DNA of 62,879 nucleotides from Gloeocapsopsis crepidinum LEGE 06123 (GTDB lineage Bacteria; Cyanobacteriota; Cyanobacteriia; Cyanobacteriales; Chroococcidiopsidaceae), in assembly GCF_015207655.1 (NCBI RefSeq), contig NZ_JADEWN010000027.1:1-62879 (forward strand). The letters are read 5' to 3'. Positions 37,321 through 47,418 of this stretch are shown here, piece by piece (position 1 is the stretch's first letter; every line of letters starts with the position of its first letter). The notes below the pieces were generated by a model that ran no database searches, was not told where the DNA came from, and saw only the letters and a program-made list of their open reading frames with translations. The position numbers and the translations under genes are program-made.

Positions 37321-38229
37321 ATGCTACAGTTTCAGCCTCCAGGCTTTGGTCAAGGAGTTATACAAACATCATTAGGCTTAATGGTCTACTATGCCCCTGT
37401 CGATCCGATGTGGGCTGCTGCTACCTTCAAGCCAGATGAAAATACACCATCTTTAGTTTTTCTACATAACTTTGGTGGTGGGGCTTCTGCTTATGAATGG
37501 TCTAAAGTTTATCCTGCTTTTGCCAATGAATATCAAGTTTTAGCACCAGATTTAATCGGTTGGGGTCAATCAACGCATCCTGTGCGAGATTACCAAATTG
37601 ATGACTATCTCACAACTATTGCCGAGTTCATCCAAAAAACTTGTCGTCAAGGTGCGATCGCTGTTGCTTCTTCTTTAACTGCTGCATTGGTGATTCGTCT
37701 TGCTGTTCAACAGCCTGATTTATTTCAGTCGCTGTTTCTTGTTTGTCCTTCTGGATTTGACGACTTTGGGCAGGGCGCGGGACGTCGCTTACCACTACAA
37801 CTTATTGGAACACCGCTATTAAACGACTTGATTTACGCTGTAGGCGCACAAAATGAACTTGCAGTCCGTAACTTTCTACAGCAATTTCTCTTTGCTCAAC
37901 CAAACCGAGTTACAGAGGAAATGGTAGCTGCCTACTTAGCCTCAGCACAACAACTTAATGCCAAATACGCAGCACTGGCGTTCTTGCAAGGAGAGCTTTA
38001 TTTTGACTTATCGTTATATATCCAACAGCTAAGTGTACCTACAGTCATCCTTTGGGGAGAAGCTGCACAATTTACTCCGCTTGCTTTGGGAAGACGGCTA
38101 GCTCAGTTGAACCCGCGAGCAATTCAGCAGTTTCAAGCGATCGCATCCACAGGCGTATTACCTCATCTCGAAACACCTGAAGTTGTTATTGGTTTACTGC
38201 AACTCTATCTTCAGACACTGTCCACTTAA
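37321..38229 (+). CDS. Alpha/beta hydrolase-fold protein
   Basis: A 302-residue protein with the fold order of alpha/beta hydrolases: FLHNFGGGASAYEW (oxyanion-side HNFGGG), APDLIGWGQST, then AIAVASSLTAALVIRLA where the nucleophile elbow would be (ASSLT rather than GxSxG), and VLPHLETPE near the end with a likely His. The altered nucleophile motif leaves hydrolytic activity uncertain. This type occurs widely in cyanobacteria and plastids with poorly defined substrates. Divergent from ndhS. Confidence 0.8.
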   Translation: MLQFQPPGFGQGVIQTSLGLMVYYAPVDPMWAAATFKPDENTPSLVFLHNFGGGASAYEWSKVYPAFANEYQVLAPDLIGWGQSTHPVRDYQIDDYLTTIAEFIQKTCRQGAIAVASSLTAALVIRLAVQQPDLFQSLFLVCPSGFDDFGQGAGRRLPLQLIGTPLLNDLIYAVGAQNELAVRNFLQQFLFAQPNRVTEEMVAAYLASAQQLNAKYAALAFLQGELYFDLSLYIQQLSVPTVILWGEAAQFTPLALGRRLAQLNPRAIQQFQAIASTGVLPHLETPEVVIGLLQLYLQTLST

Positions 38230-38313
38230 ATGTGTCTCAAGTTACAAAAGATCTGCAAGCACTAAAGCAACTATTTTGTCAACCGTACGTCAATATGCTT
38301 TAGAAATCAAGTA

Positions 38314-38352
38314 GCAATATTGCTTTAAAAAGAGCAATATTTGCGCTTTTTT
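38314..38352 (+). terminator. Probable terminator of the alpha/beta hydrolase gene
   Basis: Stem AATATTGCT (38316-38324) with AGCAATATT (38333-38341), followed three bases later by GCTTTTTT. It lies 87 bases after the stop codon. Confidence 0.6.
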
Positions 38353-38461
38353 ACGCTTAAATAAACTACTTTCTGGCATTAGTTAATCATAGGAACCTTT
38401 GATTCTTGCTAATGTCTACTCATTCTAGATAGCTACCAAAATTTTCGGAGAGTCCTTGACA

Positions 38462-39730
38462 ATGTCTACTTTCACGCACTGGCAATCGGGAACCGCTGGA
38501 TTAATGGCTTTGGGGATAACTGTTGGTGCTGTTGCTCCTACGATCGCACCTGCTCCATCTTTTGCACAAGCGTCTGCGTTTGCTGACGTTCCCGCTAACT
38601 ATTGGGCAAGCCCCTTTATTGCAGAACTAGCAAGCAGAAATATTATTGCAGGTTTTCCTGATGGCGGTTTTCGACCAGAAGAGCCAGTGACACGCGCTCA
38701 GTTTGCGGCAATGGTGAGTAGGGCTTTCCCACGCGCAGGACAAAGACCTGCAGTTCAATTCACTGATGTACCTGGAAATTACTGGGGCGCAGCAGCAATT
38801 CAGCAAGCCTACACAACGGGATTTCTAGCAGGCTATCCTGGTAATCGTTTTGAACCGAATCAAAATATTCCCCGCGAACAAGTTTTAGTGTCTCTTGCTA
38901 ATGGTTTAAATTATACTGCAAGTGCCGACGCTAATACTGTTTTGAGTCAATTTTATGGCGACGCTAATGCGATTTCTAGCTACGCACGCGCTCCGATCGC
39001 CGCAGCAACCGAGCGACGTATTGTTGTCAATTACCCCAATGTTCAATTTCTCAATCCAACACAAACAGCAACGCGAGCAGATGTGGCAGCATTTATCTAT
39101 CAAGCGTTAGCGAGTGCTGGACAAGTGGCAGCAGTGAATTCGCCTTATGTTGTCGGACAAGTGCAGCAACCAACAACGCCAGCAACAGTCACTATTCCTA
39201 GTGGGACAAGTCTTCCGGTGCGCTATGACCAAGCTGAACGCATTCTCGTCACGCGGGATGAAACGGCACCTTTAACGCTCACTGTTGCACAAAACATCAT
39301 TACGCAAAACGGCACAGTGTTAATTCCTTCAGGTAGCCAAGTTGTTGGCGAACTGCGTCCTGCGGAGGGTGGTTCTCAATTTGTTGCCCGCGAACTAGTT
39401 TTAGCTAATGGGCAGCGTTCTCAGTTTGATGCAACTTCTGAAGTGATTACTCGTACAGAGCGAGTACGTCGAGGCGCAAATGCAGGTCGAATTGTCCGCA
39501 ATGCTGCTCTAGGTGCTGCTGCTGCTGCTGCTATTTCTGCAGTAACAGGAGATCGGGCGATCGCTACTGAAGAAGTCCTAGGTGGTGCAGGTGTTGGTGC
39601 TTTGCTTGGCTTATTCTTAGGTCGAGACAGTGTTGACCTCGTTGCGATTGATCCTGATACTGATTTACAACTCACATTAGGTTCTGATTTAGTACTTACT
39701 CCTGGTTCCACACAGCAACAACCACAGTAG
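38462..39730 (+). CDS. SLH-domain surface protein with C-terminal TrbI-like/glycine-zipper region
   Basis: A 422-residue protein with a signal peptide (about residues 1-38, ending FAQA). Two clear SLH motifs follow (FADVPANYWASPFIAEL...RAQFAAMV; FTDVPGNYWGAAAIQQA), plus a degenerate third. The second half has IPSGTSLPVRYDQ, VLIPSGSQVVGEL and a Gly/Ala-rich segment near residues 340-380 (AALGAAAAAAISAVTGD, GGAGVGALLGLFLG). SLH motifs anchor it to the cell wall. GGAG at 38447-38450 fits the ATG at 38462; a TTG two codons upstream is less likely. Confidence 0.85.
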   Translation: MSTFTHWQSGTAGLMALGITVGAVAPTIAPAPSFAQASAFADVPANYWASPFIAELASRNIIAGFPDGGFRPEEPVTRAQFAAMVSRAFPRAGQRPAVQFTDVPGNYWGAAAIQQAYTTGFLAGYPGNRFEPNQNIPREQVLVSLANGLNYTASADANTVLSQFYGDANAISSYARAPIAAATERRIVVNYPNVQFLNPTQTATRADVAAFIYQALASAGQVAAVNSPYVVGQVQQPTTPATVTIPSGTSLPVRYDQAERILVTRDETAPLTLTVAQNIITQNGTVLIPSGSQVVGELRPAEGGSQFVARELVLANGQRSQFDATSEVITRTERVRRGANAGRIVRNAALGAAAAAAISAVTGDRAIATEEVLGGAGVGALLGLFLGRDSVDLVAIDPDTDLQLTLGSDLVLTPGSTQQQPQ

Positions 39731-39793
39731 TGCAACAAAGTAAAACAAGCACAAGTCATTCAGTCGTTTAACTCAATGAAATCTTAGACGTGG

Positions 39794-39834
39794 GGTAGGC
39801 ATCCTGCCTACCTTACTTTTTGCTTTTTTTTGCT
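39794..39834 (+). terminator. Terminator of the SLH gene, built from a GGTAGGC palindrome
   Basis: Arms GGTAGGCA (39794-39801) and TGCCTACC (39805-39812) form a perfect 8-bp hairpin with a 3-base loop. T tracts follow (39817-39821 and 39824-39831). The T tract overlaps the 3' end of the convergent kinase gene. The hairpin belongs to the same repeat type as 11581-11606. Confidence 0.65.
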
Positions 39835-41129
39835 AATGGTAGCCAAACAACAAAAGTAGTTCCAGGATTGTTATGAGTTGAGTTAGGAAAATTTTGTGCA
39901 GGACTAAAAACTTGAATGTTTCCTTGCATTTGCTCGATTAAATCTTTCGCGATCGCTAACCCTAAACCTGTCCCAGGAATTTGTGATGCTGCTTGTACGC
40001 CACGATAGTGTCGCTCAAACATATGATCTAAATCCTGCGCTGGAATTCCTGGACCAGTATCACTAATAGCAATACCCTGAAAATTCTCAGATGTTTGTTC
40101 AGCTTGAATATAAATTTGTCCTCCTGGTGGCGTATATTTTAAGGCATTGTCGAGTAAATTACTGAATACTTCTCTTAAAGCAACTGGATTAGCCTTAACT
40201 AAGGGCAAATTAGGAGGAATATCTAACTGGATATTTAAATGACGTTCTTGAGCGATCGCACTTGAACTATCTAATAAAGGTGCAAGGATATCAGCTATTG
40301 AACATGGCTCAGTGTTTTCTTGAATATTTGGTAGAAGTACCAAAGGCTTTGATGTCTGTTTAATTGATTCTAACAACACAGGATTTTTTGTTTGTGGTGT
40401 CAGCTCAATAATACGGTCAAACTGTTTAAGTAATTCTTGGATGCGATCGCTCTCTCGAACAATATTTTCTGCAACTTTGCGATTAGCATCACCTGGAACA
40501 AAGCGCTTAATCAGAAGTTTTCCAAACGTGCGTAAAGCTGTTAGAGGATTGCGCAATTGATGCAATAAATTATCAAGCAAATCGCGCTGCGTTTCTAATA
40601 AAACTTGCTGTTGAGCAAACTGCTGTTCATACCACTCGCGACGTTGATCAAGTACCCTTGCTAATGCAAGTGTTTGTGCAATACGTTCAATTTCATCACG
40701 TTCGCGCTCATCCCAAGGCATATGCTCGCGATTTGTTACTAGTAGTCCCATGAAAACGTTGTCATGCATTAAGGGCAAAATAATTTGCGTACTTGGTAGC
40801 AGACTATAGTGAGTTGATGTGTCGTTTATTTGCTCTGTTTCTAGTAAAGATTCTAGAGGTTCAACCTCTAACGAGATGACTTTCTGAGGATCAGATAACA
40901 GTGGTAGCAAGGCGTTACTCATTTCGGGTATGAGCGTTACAGGCTGTGAAGCTTGCCAAGCAGCTTCTGGATAGGCAACGACCGGAATTAACTTTGTTTG
41001 TGTTTCTCCTTCTTCTAGCAGTTCTTCTGTCAGGTACACGACACTTAAAGTTGCTCCTAAACTTTGCGTCAGTAAGGCAACTTGCGATCGATATAGCGCA
41101 ACTAACTCAGAACTATTGGACATTAACAT
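39813..41129 (-). CDS. GAF-domain sensor histidine kinase
   Basis: 438 residues. Residues 1-180 form a GAF-like sensory domain. The H box LLDNLLHQLRNPLTALRTF carries the phosphorylated His. Then come the N box NLLDNALKYTPPGG, the G1 box ISDTGPGIP and the G2 box GTGLGLAIAKDL. There are no membrane segments, so it senses a cytosolic signal. No response regulator gene is adjacent. I start at the ATG at 41129; the longer frame needs a TTG, and another ATG lies two codons downstream. Confidence 0.93.
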   Translation of the reverse strand: MLMSNSSELVALYRSQVALLTQSLGATLSVVYLTEELLEEGETQTKLIPVVAYPEAAWQASQPVTLIPEMSNALLPLLSDPQKVISLEVEPLESLLETEQINDTSTHYSLLPSTQIILPLMHDNVFMGLLVTNREHMPWDERERDEIERIAQTLALARVLDQRREWYEQQFAQQQVLLETQRDLLDNLLHQLRNPLTALRTFGKLLIKRFVPGDANRKVAENIVRESDRIQELLKQFDRIIELTPQTKNPVLLESIKQTSKPLVLLPNIQENTEPCSIADILAPLLDSSSAIAQERHLNIQLDIPPNLPLVKANPVALREVFSNLLDNALKYTPPGGQIYIQAEQTSENFQGIAISDTGPGIPAQDLDHMFERHYRGVQAASQIPGTGLGLAIAKDLIEQMQGNIQVFSPAQNFPNSTHNNPGTTFVVWLPLAKKSKK

Positions 41130-41431
41130 TAACAAAGTACTCTTTCAATCTGTGTAAACCAAGCTTTTAATTCTAGTAGTCTGTGAGAGCAGTTGTCAGA
41201 CAAGACCAAGATAAGTACATATATAACAATAACGGTTTCATCAAGCGTGCCGTAGAAAGTAATAACTGGTACTCTCTATTTAAAAATCGTAAAGTTATTT
41301 CTTCACTCAATCTTGAGTTATAAATCTTAAGCAAATTTTCCTAGGCTAAAATAAACGACTTTGTATCAAAACCTTAATAAAAGTTGATTTTTTAATCTCA
41401 ATCTCATATACTGACGACGGCTTTTGTAACC

Positions 41432-41782
41432 ATGACTACAATCTTCAGCTTGAAAGAGGAGGGAAAGAGGTTGGCAAGGAGACGGAAACGCAAGAGTCGT
41501 CGTCGCCAAGAAGGACGCCGAATCCTCGAGCACATTGCCCAATTTAGCATTGAAAGTGGCGAAGATAAACCTGTGACAGCCGCACGAAAATTTATTCAAG
41601 CGGAGGGGATTCTGCCACCGGCATTGCTTCTAGTCAAACGGAATGAACATACGACAGACCGTTATTTTTGGGCGGAAAAGGGTCTATTCGGGGCGCAATA
41701 TGTGGAAGAAAACCATTTTTTGTTTCCTAGTTTAAGAACATTGGAATCTCCAGAACAAGAAAGCCTGGCTGTTCGCAAATGA
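41432..41782 (+). CDS. DUF3155 family protein
   Basis: A 116-residue basic protein. A strongly positive N-terminal stretch (RLARRRKRKSRRRQEGRR, residues 12-29) precedes the conserved part with GILPPALLLVKRNEHTTDRYFWAEKGLFGAQYVEE, which defines this cyanobacterial family. The charge suggests nucleic acid binding, but no function is known to me. A terminator follows about 115 bases downstream. Confidence 0.85.
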   Translation: MTTIFSLKEEGKRLARRRKRKSRRRQEGRRILEHIAQFSIESGEDKPVTAARKFIQAEGILPPALLLVKRNEHTTDRYFWAEKGLFGAQYVEENHFLFPSLRTLESPEQESLAVRK

Positions 41783-41897
41783 ATGCACCTATTGTCTCGA
41801 TCGCTGGTCAACCTGTTAAAAATTTTTAAGAAAGTCTTTTTTCTTGAAAAGCTTGCAAGGATTTGCCAGAAAGTAGAGCAATATGTCTTACATCTTT

Positions 41898-41940
41898 TAC
41901 CCCACATTTGAGCAAATCTCTAAGTGGGGTATTTTATTTT
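41898..41940 (+). terminator. Rho-independent terminator of the DUF3155 gene
   Basis: Perfect 8-bp stem TACCCCAC (41898-41905) with GTGGGGTA (41924-41931), then TTTTATTTT. It lies just before the convergent CCB-like gene. Confidence 0.75.
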
Positions 41941-41951
41941 AGCCTTACGTC

Positions 41952-42491
41952 TTATTCAGAAGATTTTAACCTGAGAGAGCGCTGTAACTCAATTAGCTCG
42001 TCTCTATGAGCCACAACTGTAATTTGGTTTTGTAACTCATGCGGTAGCTCGTTTGATTGATTGGGAAGCTTAAGTAGTACCCGCTCTGGACGACCAGCTT
42101 TTTTCCAATAAAATATACCGGCTACAGGAGACAGTAGCACTAAAACAAGGAAGAGCGAACTCAACCCAGGGAAAAGCAAAGACCAGACAAGAGCCAGACA
42201 CAATATTCCGATAGCTGCTAGCAATGTTAAAAAAATTGCTAAGAAAATGCTCGGTTTGACGAACCCTTCATATGTCACTTGATTTTGCGCTGAGTCAATG
42301 GTAGCTACCCGATATGAGCGGTGAGCAAAATACTGTTGTAGCTGATCAAACATAGAAGTTTCCTCTTGCTCAAAGACAAGAGTCACTTCTTGGGTACGGT
42401 CTTTAACTGATGCTCGAATAAAGAAAAATAGCCCGACTGCTAGTAGCAAAGTCAGTACCAACGTAGAAGCAAGAGATGTAACACTCATCAT
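41952..42491 (-). CDS. Cofactor assembly of complex C subunit B-like protein (CCB2/CCB4)
   Basis: A 179-residue protein with an N-terminal membrane helix (residues 8-27), a soluble stretch, two close central helices (about 80-103 and 105-128) and a C-terminal soluble tail. Layout and text such as RTQEVTLVFEQEETSMFDQLQQYFAHRSYRVATID resemble CCB2/CCB4, which attach heme c(i) to cytochrome b6 of the b6f complex. The match is from memory of the family and moderate. It is 32 bp downstream of the PadR gene in the same direction. Confidence 0.65.
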   Translation of the reverse strand: MMSVTSLASTLVLTLLLAVGLFFFIRASVKDRTQEVTLVFEQEETSMFDQLQQYFAHRSYRVATIDSAQNQVTYEGFVKPSIFLAIFLTLLAAIGILCLALVWSLLFPGLSSLFLVLVLLSPVAGIFYWKKAGRPERVLLKLPNQSNELPHELQNQITVVAHRDELIELQRSLRLKSSE

Positions 42492-42523
42492 TTATCGTTA
42501 CAGTGTGCAACGCTTTCTTTTAA

Positions 42524-42886
42524 TTATTGATTATTTGTTACACGCATACCACTACCTACATACCCTCGCCATAAGCTTGCTAATTCCTGAGCCTGCGGCA
42601 ACCAATCAGGATTGATTTGATACATCCTGCGAGGACGACCGCGACCTTCTACCTTGCGCCAGTAACCAGTAATAGCTTTTTCATCTTCAAGAAATTTGAG
42701 CGCGCTATACAAAACAGTATCAGAAAGACGGTATAGAGGATACTCAGTCTCCAAGCGTTGAATTAACTCTGTTCCATAAGACTCTGCTTCTAACAATACT
42801 GACAAAACATAACATACCGCTAATTCTTGGCATAAATAAGTTGGAGGAGGGTTTTGAAAAAACTCATAAATATCATGAATTTTCAT
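42524..42886 (-). CDS. PadR-family transcriptional regulator
   Basis: A 120-residue protein with a PadR winged helix: QELAVCYVLSVLLEAESYGTELIQRLE, SDTVLYSALKFLEDEKAITGYW and the wing VEGRGRPRRMYQINPDW. I start at the ATG at 42886 (MKIHDIYEFF); the frame could extend 14 codons upstream. It acts as a dimeric DNA-binding regulator. The target is unknown, although the downstream CCB-like gene, 32 bp away, is a candidate for the same transcript. Confidence 0.88.
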   Translation of the reverse strand: MKIHDIYEFFQNPPPTYLCQELAVCYVLSVLLEAESYGTELIQRLETEYPLYRLSDTVLYSALKFLEDEKAITGYWRKVEGRGRPRRMYQINPDWLPQAQELASLWRGYVGSGMRVTNNQ

Positions 42887-43640
42887 TTCTTTAAATCGCT
42901 TAATTTGCCTATGGCTAACTTCAAGCATTGCTACAGGTATTTATCATCAAAACTATATTGTTCGCCTCATTACAAATCTATTGAAAGGCTTACTATTCAA
43001 TAAGCATTTTGGGCACGCATACCGTTTAGTAATTCTATACTTTTAATTTGCTTTTGTCTGCGAAAGTTTATGAATAAAAAACTAAAATTACCTTAATGCT
43101 ATGAAATATGTACTTACATTCGATGAGCAAACATAACTAACATGAACAAATCTTAAACTTGCCAATATTTTTTGCTTTCGGAGAAAAATTGGTCGAAAAA
43201 TAAAGGATATTTTTCTTCTGGCAAGAGTGATAAATAATTAACTTTAATATACTCATAAGTTAAATCAATTACGATAACTATCTTATTAATGAAGGAAAAG
43301 TACATGCATAATTAAAAATAGATTATAAATAATTTTAGTTTTAGAGAGTGTAAAGCCTGACATATATAAGATAAAACAATGATAAAGAAAAAAACTTAAT
43401 CAGAGAAAAGAAGTTTAGTGAGTAAAAACAACTTTTTATTTAATACTTAAGTAGTAACAGATGTAAGTTAACTAGTGATGAATTAATGACAAAATTACTT
43501 AATAAATGAAACACCTAACTGAACAAAGTGTAATTAGCTGATCGTCATTTTTGTGAGATTTCCGACTAAATGTGCTGTCAGAGTCACTAATAAATGTGAT
43601 AAGAATCTAGTTATGGGTACTGCTACTTGAGACTAGAACG
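42887..43640. other. 750-bp AT-rich intergenic stretch
   Basis: Divergent promoter region of the PadR gene and the DUF3611 gene. Very AT-rich, with no coding frame, repeat or RNA gene recognised. Confidence 0.5.
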
Positions 43641-44222
43641 ATGATTAACAAGTCAGATTCTTCGCTACCTTCGGGGTTGCAACGAATTGCGATCGCATTT
43701 CGGATAGCTGGCTGGCTTAGTTTTTGGACTCAGTTAGTTTTAGCGGTAGTCTCGGCTGTAGTATTGTTATCGGCAAGTGTAAGTCGAGATACATCGCCAA
43801 ATGCTCAACAAAGTCCAGGAACAGGCGTTGGCATCGTTTTAGCCGTCAGTGGATTAGTCACGTTAGGTTTAGGTATTTATTTAGCTTTTCGTTATATCCG
43901 CATTGGTAAACGCTTACTTTCGGCAAATGTGACTAATCGCCCGCGCAAGGCAGATACAATTCAAATTCTCCGGCTGGGATTGATTGTTAATTTGGTAGGA
44001 ATGTTATTAACGATCATGGGAGCGCAAGCGATCGCCGGTACACTGCTACTAAGGTCTTTTGCTTTACCACAAACAGGTTTAGGTGCAGCGATTTACAATC
44101 CACAGCAACTCATTCGTCCCTTAGATATATTAGTAGTCCAAGCAAATACAAACACTGTAGCGGCTCATTTTGCAGGACTGGTGGCTTCGCTATTTCTTTT
44201 AGGACGCATTACTAAAAACTAG
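43641..44222 (+). CDS. DUF3611 family membrane protein
   Basis: A 193-residue protein with four membrane helices, at about residues 20-45, 64-88, 110-135 and 168-188. The conserved opening [26 protein letters not shown] and [11 protein letters not shown] are typical of DUF3611, a cyanobacterial/plastid family. No biochemical role is known to me. It ends 67 bp before serS. Confidence 0.85.
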   Translation: MINKSDSSLPSGLQRIAIAFRIAGWLSFWTQLVLAVVSAVVLLSASVSRDTSPNAQQSPGTGVGIVLAVSGLVTLGLGIYLAFRYIRIGKRLLSANVTNRPRKADTIQILRLGLIVNLVGMLLTIMGAQAIAGTLLLRSFALPQTGLGAAIYNPQQLIRPLDILVVQANTNTVAAHFAGLVASLFLLGRITKN

Positions 44223-44289
44223 CCCAAGTCGCGGCAGAATAGGCATAAGCGTTGTATTCTGTTGTATTGACAAGAATGGGAATAAGTCT

Positions 44290-45570
44290 GTGTTGGATAT
44301 TAAACAGATTCGAGAAAATCCATCATTTGTAGAGGAAAGGTTGCAAAGCCGTGGTAGCTATGATTTGCAACCGCTATTAACATTGGATCAGCAACAAAGA
44401 GAACTTGAAGCAAAGAGATCGCATTTACAAGCTCGTAGTAATGAAATTGGTAAACTTGTAGGACAGAAAATTAAAGCAGGTAGCGATCCGCAAAGCACAG
44501 AAATTCAAAGTTTGCGTCAAGAAGGCAACGATCTCAAAAACGAGATTGGCGAACTCGAACCCCAAGAAAGAGAAATTAAGTCGCAATTAGCAGATCTATT
44601 GTTGACATTACCAAATTTACCGAGTGAATCGACTCCTCTTGGTAACAGTGAAGAAGATAATGTCGAAGTACGGCGCTGGGGTGATGAATATATTCCTCAA
44701 AATTCTGATATCCTACCTCATTGGGAAATTGGGGAACATTTGGGAATCTTAAATTTTGAGCGATCGGTAAAAGTTGCCCAAAGTCGATTTGTCACGCTAA
44801 TAGGATCGGGTGCAGCTTTGGAAAGAGCGTTAATTCAATTCATGCTCGATCGCCAAATTGCAGCGGGTTATACAGAAGTTTTACCGCCAATTTTAATTAA
44901 TACTCAATCGCTGACAGCATCAGGTCAATTGCCAAAGTTTGCTGAAGAAAGTTTTAAGTGTGCTGCAGATGACTTATGGTTGAGTCCGACAGCAGAAGTT
45001 CCCATCACAAACCTTTATCGTGAAGAAATTCTCGCTGCTGAAGATTTACCAATTAATCACTGTGCCTATACCCCATGTTTTAGAAGAGAAGCAGGAAGTT
45101 ACGGACGAGATACACGCGGTTTAATTCGCCTGCATCAATTTAACAAGGTTGAACTTTACAAGTTAGTTCATCCTGACACTTCAGAACACGAGCATCAAAA
45201 GTTAGTTGCAAATGCTGAAGCAATTTTACAAGAGTTGCAACTTCCTTATCGAGTCATAGAACTGTGTACAGGAGATTTAGGGTTCTCAGCAACAAAAACT
45301 TACGATTTAGAAGTTTGGCTACCCTCGGCAAACAAATATCGGGAAATCTCTAGCTGTTCTAATTGTCGAGATTTTCAAGCACGACGCGGGGGAATTCGCT
45401 TTAAAGAAAGCGGCAAAAAAGGAACTCAGTTTGTCCACACACTTAATGGTTCAGGATTAGCAGTAGGACGCACAATGGCGGCAATTTTAGAGAACTACCA
45501 ACAGCCTGATAAAACTGTACGCGTTCCCGAAGCACTGCAACCTTATCTCAGGCAAGAGGTGTTAACTTGA
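44290..45570 (+). CDS. serS: Seryl-tRNA synthetase
   Basis: A 426-residue class II synthetase. The N-terminal long coiled coil (residues 28-100) binds the tRNA. Motif 2 is [22 protein letters not shown] and motif 3 is [14 protein letters not shown]. It charges tRNA-Ser and also tRNA-Sec where present. It starts with GTG (44290), giving the usual [11 protein letters not shown]. Followed after 49 bp by rseP. Confidence 0.98.
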   Translation: MLDIKQIRENPSFVEERLQSRGSYDLQPLLTLDQQQRELEAKRSHLQARSNEIGKLVGQKIKAGSDPQSTEIQSLRQEGNDLKNEIGELEPQEREIKSQLADLLLTLPNLPSESTPLGNSEEDNVEVRRWGDEYIPQNSDILPHWEIGEHLGILNFERSVKVAQSRFVTLIGSGAALERALIQFMLDRQIAAGYTEVLPPILINTQSLTASGQLPKFAEESFKCAADDLWLSPTAEVPITNLYREEILAAEDLPINHCAYTPCFRREAGSYGRDTRGLIRLHQFNKVELYKLVHPDTSEHEHQKLVANAEAILQELQLPYRVIELCTGDLGFSATKTYDLEVWLPSANKYREISSCSNCRDFQARRGGIRFKESGKKGTQFVHTLNGSGLAVGRTMAAILENYQQPDKTVRVPEALQPYLRQEVLT

Positions 45571-45619
45571 ACGACGTCTTAAAATAAAGAAATGTGTAAA
45601 TAATTAATAGAGTATATCT

Positions 45620-46708
45620 ATGTCAGTTTTGGCAGCGATCGCAGTTTTAGCGCTATTGATCGTGGTACACGAACTAGGACACTTCATTGCAGCAAGGTCT
45701 CAAGGTATCCACGTTAACCGTTTCTCACTGGGCTTTGGTCCCACTTTGTTGAAGTACCAGGGAAAGGAAACTGAGTATGCTGTCAGGGCATTTCCTTTAG
45801 GTGGGTATGTCGGGTTTCCTGATGACGATCCTGATAGTAAAATTCCTCCCAACGATCCCAATTTACTGCGCAATCGCCCTGTTCTCGATCGGGCAATTGT
45901 CATTAGTGCTGGTGTTATTGCCAACTTAATCTTTGCCTACTTATTACTCGTAGTACAGATTGGTACTGTTGGTGCGCCACAACTCAATTTTGAACCTGGT
46001 GTTTTAGTTCCTGCCGTTGTTAGCGAACAAACGAGTGTCGCTGCACAAGCTGGTATCAAGCCAGGAGACATTATTGTCAGTGTCGATGGTAAAGAATTAC
46101 CTGCTTCACAAGAAGCATTGCCATATTTGCGTCAGGTGATTCAGGCACACCCCAATCAATCGCTACCACTGACAATTCAACGCAATAGCGAAACAGTTTC
46201 TTTAAACGTGACACCAGAAGCTGGTGAAGATGGCAAAGGACGTATCGGCGTACAGCTAGCGCCTAATGGTAAAGTAGAACGCCAACGTGCCAACAATATT
46301 CTAGAAGCGTTTACGACAGGTGCCAATGAATTTCAGCGGATTGTTGTTTTGACAGGGCAAGGCTTTGTTCAGTTAATTAGTAACTTTAGTCAAACAGCAG
46401 ATCAAGTTGCAGGACCTGTAAAAATTGTAGAAATTGGTGCAAGTATTGCACAATCTGATGCAGGTAATCTTTTTCAATTTGCAGCGTTGATTAGCGTTAA
46501 CCTTGCTTTGATTAATATTCTGCCTCTACCTGCGCTAGACGGCGGACAACTCGCCTTTTTACTCATTGAAGGATTGCGCGGTAAGCCACTACCTACACAT
46601 ATTCAAGACGGAGTCATGCAAACTGGACTCATGTTATTGTTGGGATTAGGTATCTTCTTAATTGTGCGCGATACTGCTAACCTTGAGTGGGTGCAGAAGT
46701 TGTTCTAG
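45620..46708 (+). CDS. rseP: Site-2 membrane metalloprotease RseP
   Basis: A 362-residue protein with the zinc motif VVHELGHF (HExxH, residues 17-21) in the first membrane helix, a PDZ domain at about residues 120-205 (QAGIKPGDIIVSVDGKEL) and the second active-site motif NILPLPALDGGQ near residue 305. It cleaves transmembrane substrates such as anti-sigma factors. The stop codon shares one base with the GTG start of nth. Confidence 0.96.
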   Translation: MSVLAAIAVLALLIVVHELGHFIAARSQGIHVNRFSLGFGPTLLKYQGKETEYAVRAFPLGGYVGFPDDDPDSKIPPNDPNLLRNRPVLDRAIVISAGVIANLIFAYLLLVVQIGTVGAPQLNFEPGVLVPAVVSEQTSVAAQAGIKPGDIIVSVDGKELPASQEALPYLRQVIQAHPNQSLPLTIQRNSETVSLNVTPEAGEDGKGRIGVQLAPNGKVERQRANNILEAFTTGANEFQRIVVLTGQGFVQLISNFSQTADQVAGPVKIVEIGASIAQSDAGNLFQFAALISVNLALINILPLPALDGGQLAFLLIEGLRGKPLPTHIQDGVMQTGLMLLLGLGIFLIVRDTANLEWVQKLF

Positions 46709-47418
46709 TGAGTATTGTTCGTAAATTGGCAAGTAAAAAGCAACGGGCGCTGGAAATTTTGATTCGTTTGAAGCGATTGTATCCAGAAGCCCCTTGCACG
46801 CTAAACTATGCGACGCCGGTGCAACTTTTGGTAGCTACGATTCTCTCTGCGCAGTGTACAGATGAGCGCGTCAATCAAGTTACTCCAGAGTTGTTTCGGC
46901 GGTTTCCTGACGCAGTTGCGATCGCGAATGCAGATAGTGCTGAGTTAGAAACGATTATTCGTCCAACAGGTTTCTATCGTAATAAAGCGAAAAATATTCA
47001 AGCGGCTTGTCGCATGTTAGTGCAAGAGTACGGTGGTAAAGTGCCAGCACGGATGGAACACTTGTTAAAGTTGCCAGGAGTTGCACGGAAAACCGCCAAC
47101 GTTGTTCTCGCTCATGCTTATGATATTCATGTAGGAGTCACAGTAGATACTCATGTGAAGCGATTAACTTACCGCTTAGGATTAACAAAACACACCGATC
47201 CGCTTCATATTGAGCGCGACTTAATGCGCTTACTACCTCAAGAAGATTGGGAAAACTGGTCTATACGATTGATTTATCACGGTCGGGCTATTTGTAAAGC
47301 TAGAAATCCCGCCTGTGATGCTTGTGTGTTAGCTGACATATGTCCATCTGCCAATCTTAGTAATCCACCGCTGCAAGAATTACCTTCATTATTGCCTACA
47401 CAAACTCATACTCGTTAA
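46708..47418 (+). CDS. nth: Endonuclease III
   Basis: A 236-residue protein with helix-hairpin-helix LLKLPGVARKTANVV (catalytic Lys), catalytic Asp in VDTHVKRL, and the 4Fe-4S cluster loop C-X6-C-X2-C-X5-C (CKARNPACDACVLADIC). It removes oxidised pyrimidines in base excision repair. The GTG at 46708 overlaps the last base of the rseP stop, so the genes are translationally coupled. The longer frame inside rseP is unlikely. Confidence 0.97.
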   Translation: MSIVRKLASKKQRALEILIRLKRLYPEAPCTLNYATPVQLLVATILSAQCTDERVNQVTPELFRRFPDAVAIANADSAELETIIRPTGFYRNKAKNIQAACRMLVQEYGGKVPARMEHLLKLPGVARKTANVVLAHAYDIHVGVTVDTHVKRLTYRLGLTKHTDPLHIERDLMRLLPQEDWENWSIRLIYHGRAICKARNPACDACVLADICPSANLSNPPLQELPSLLPTQTHTR

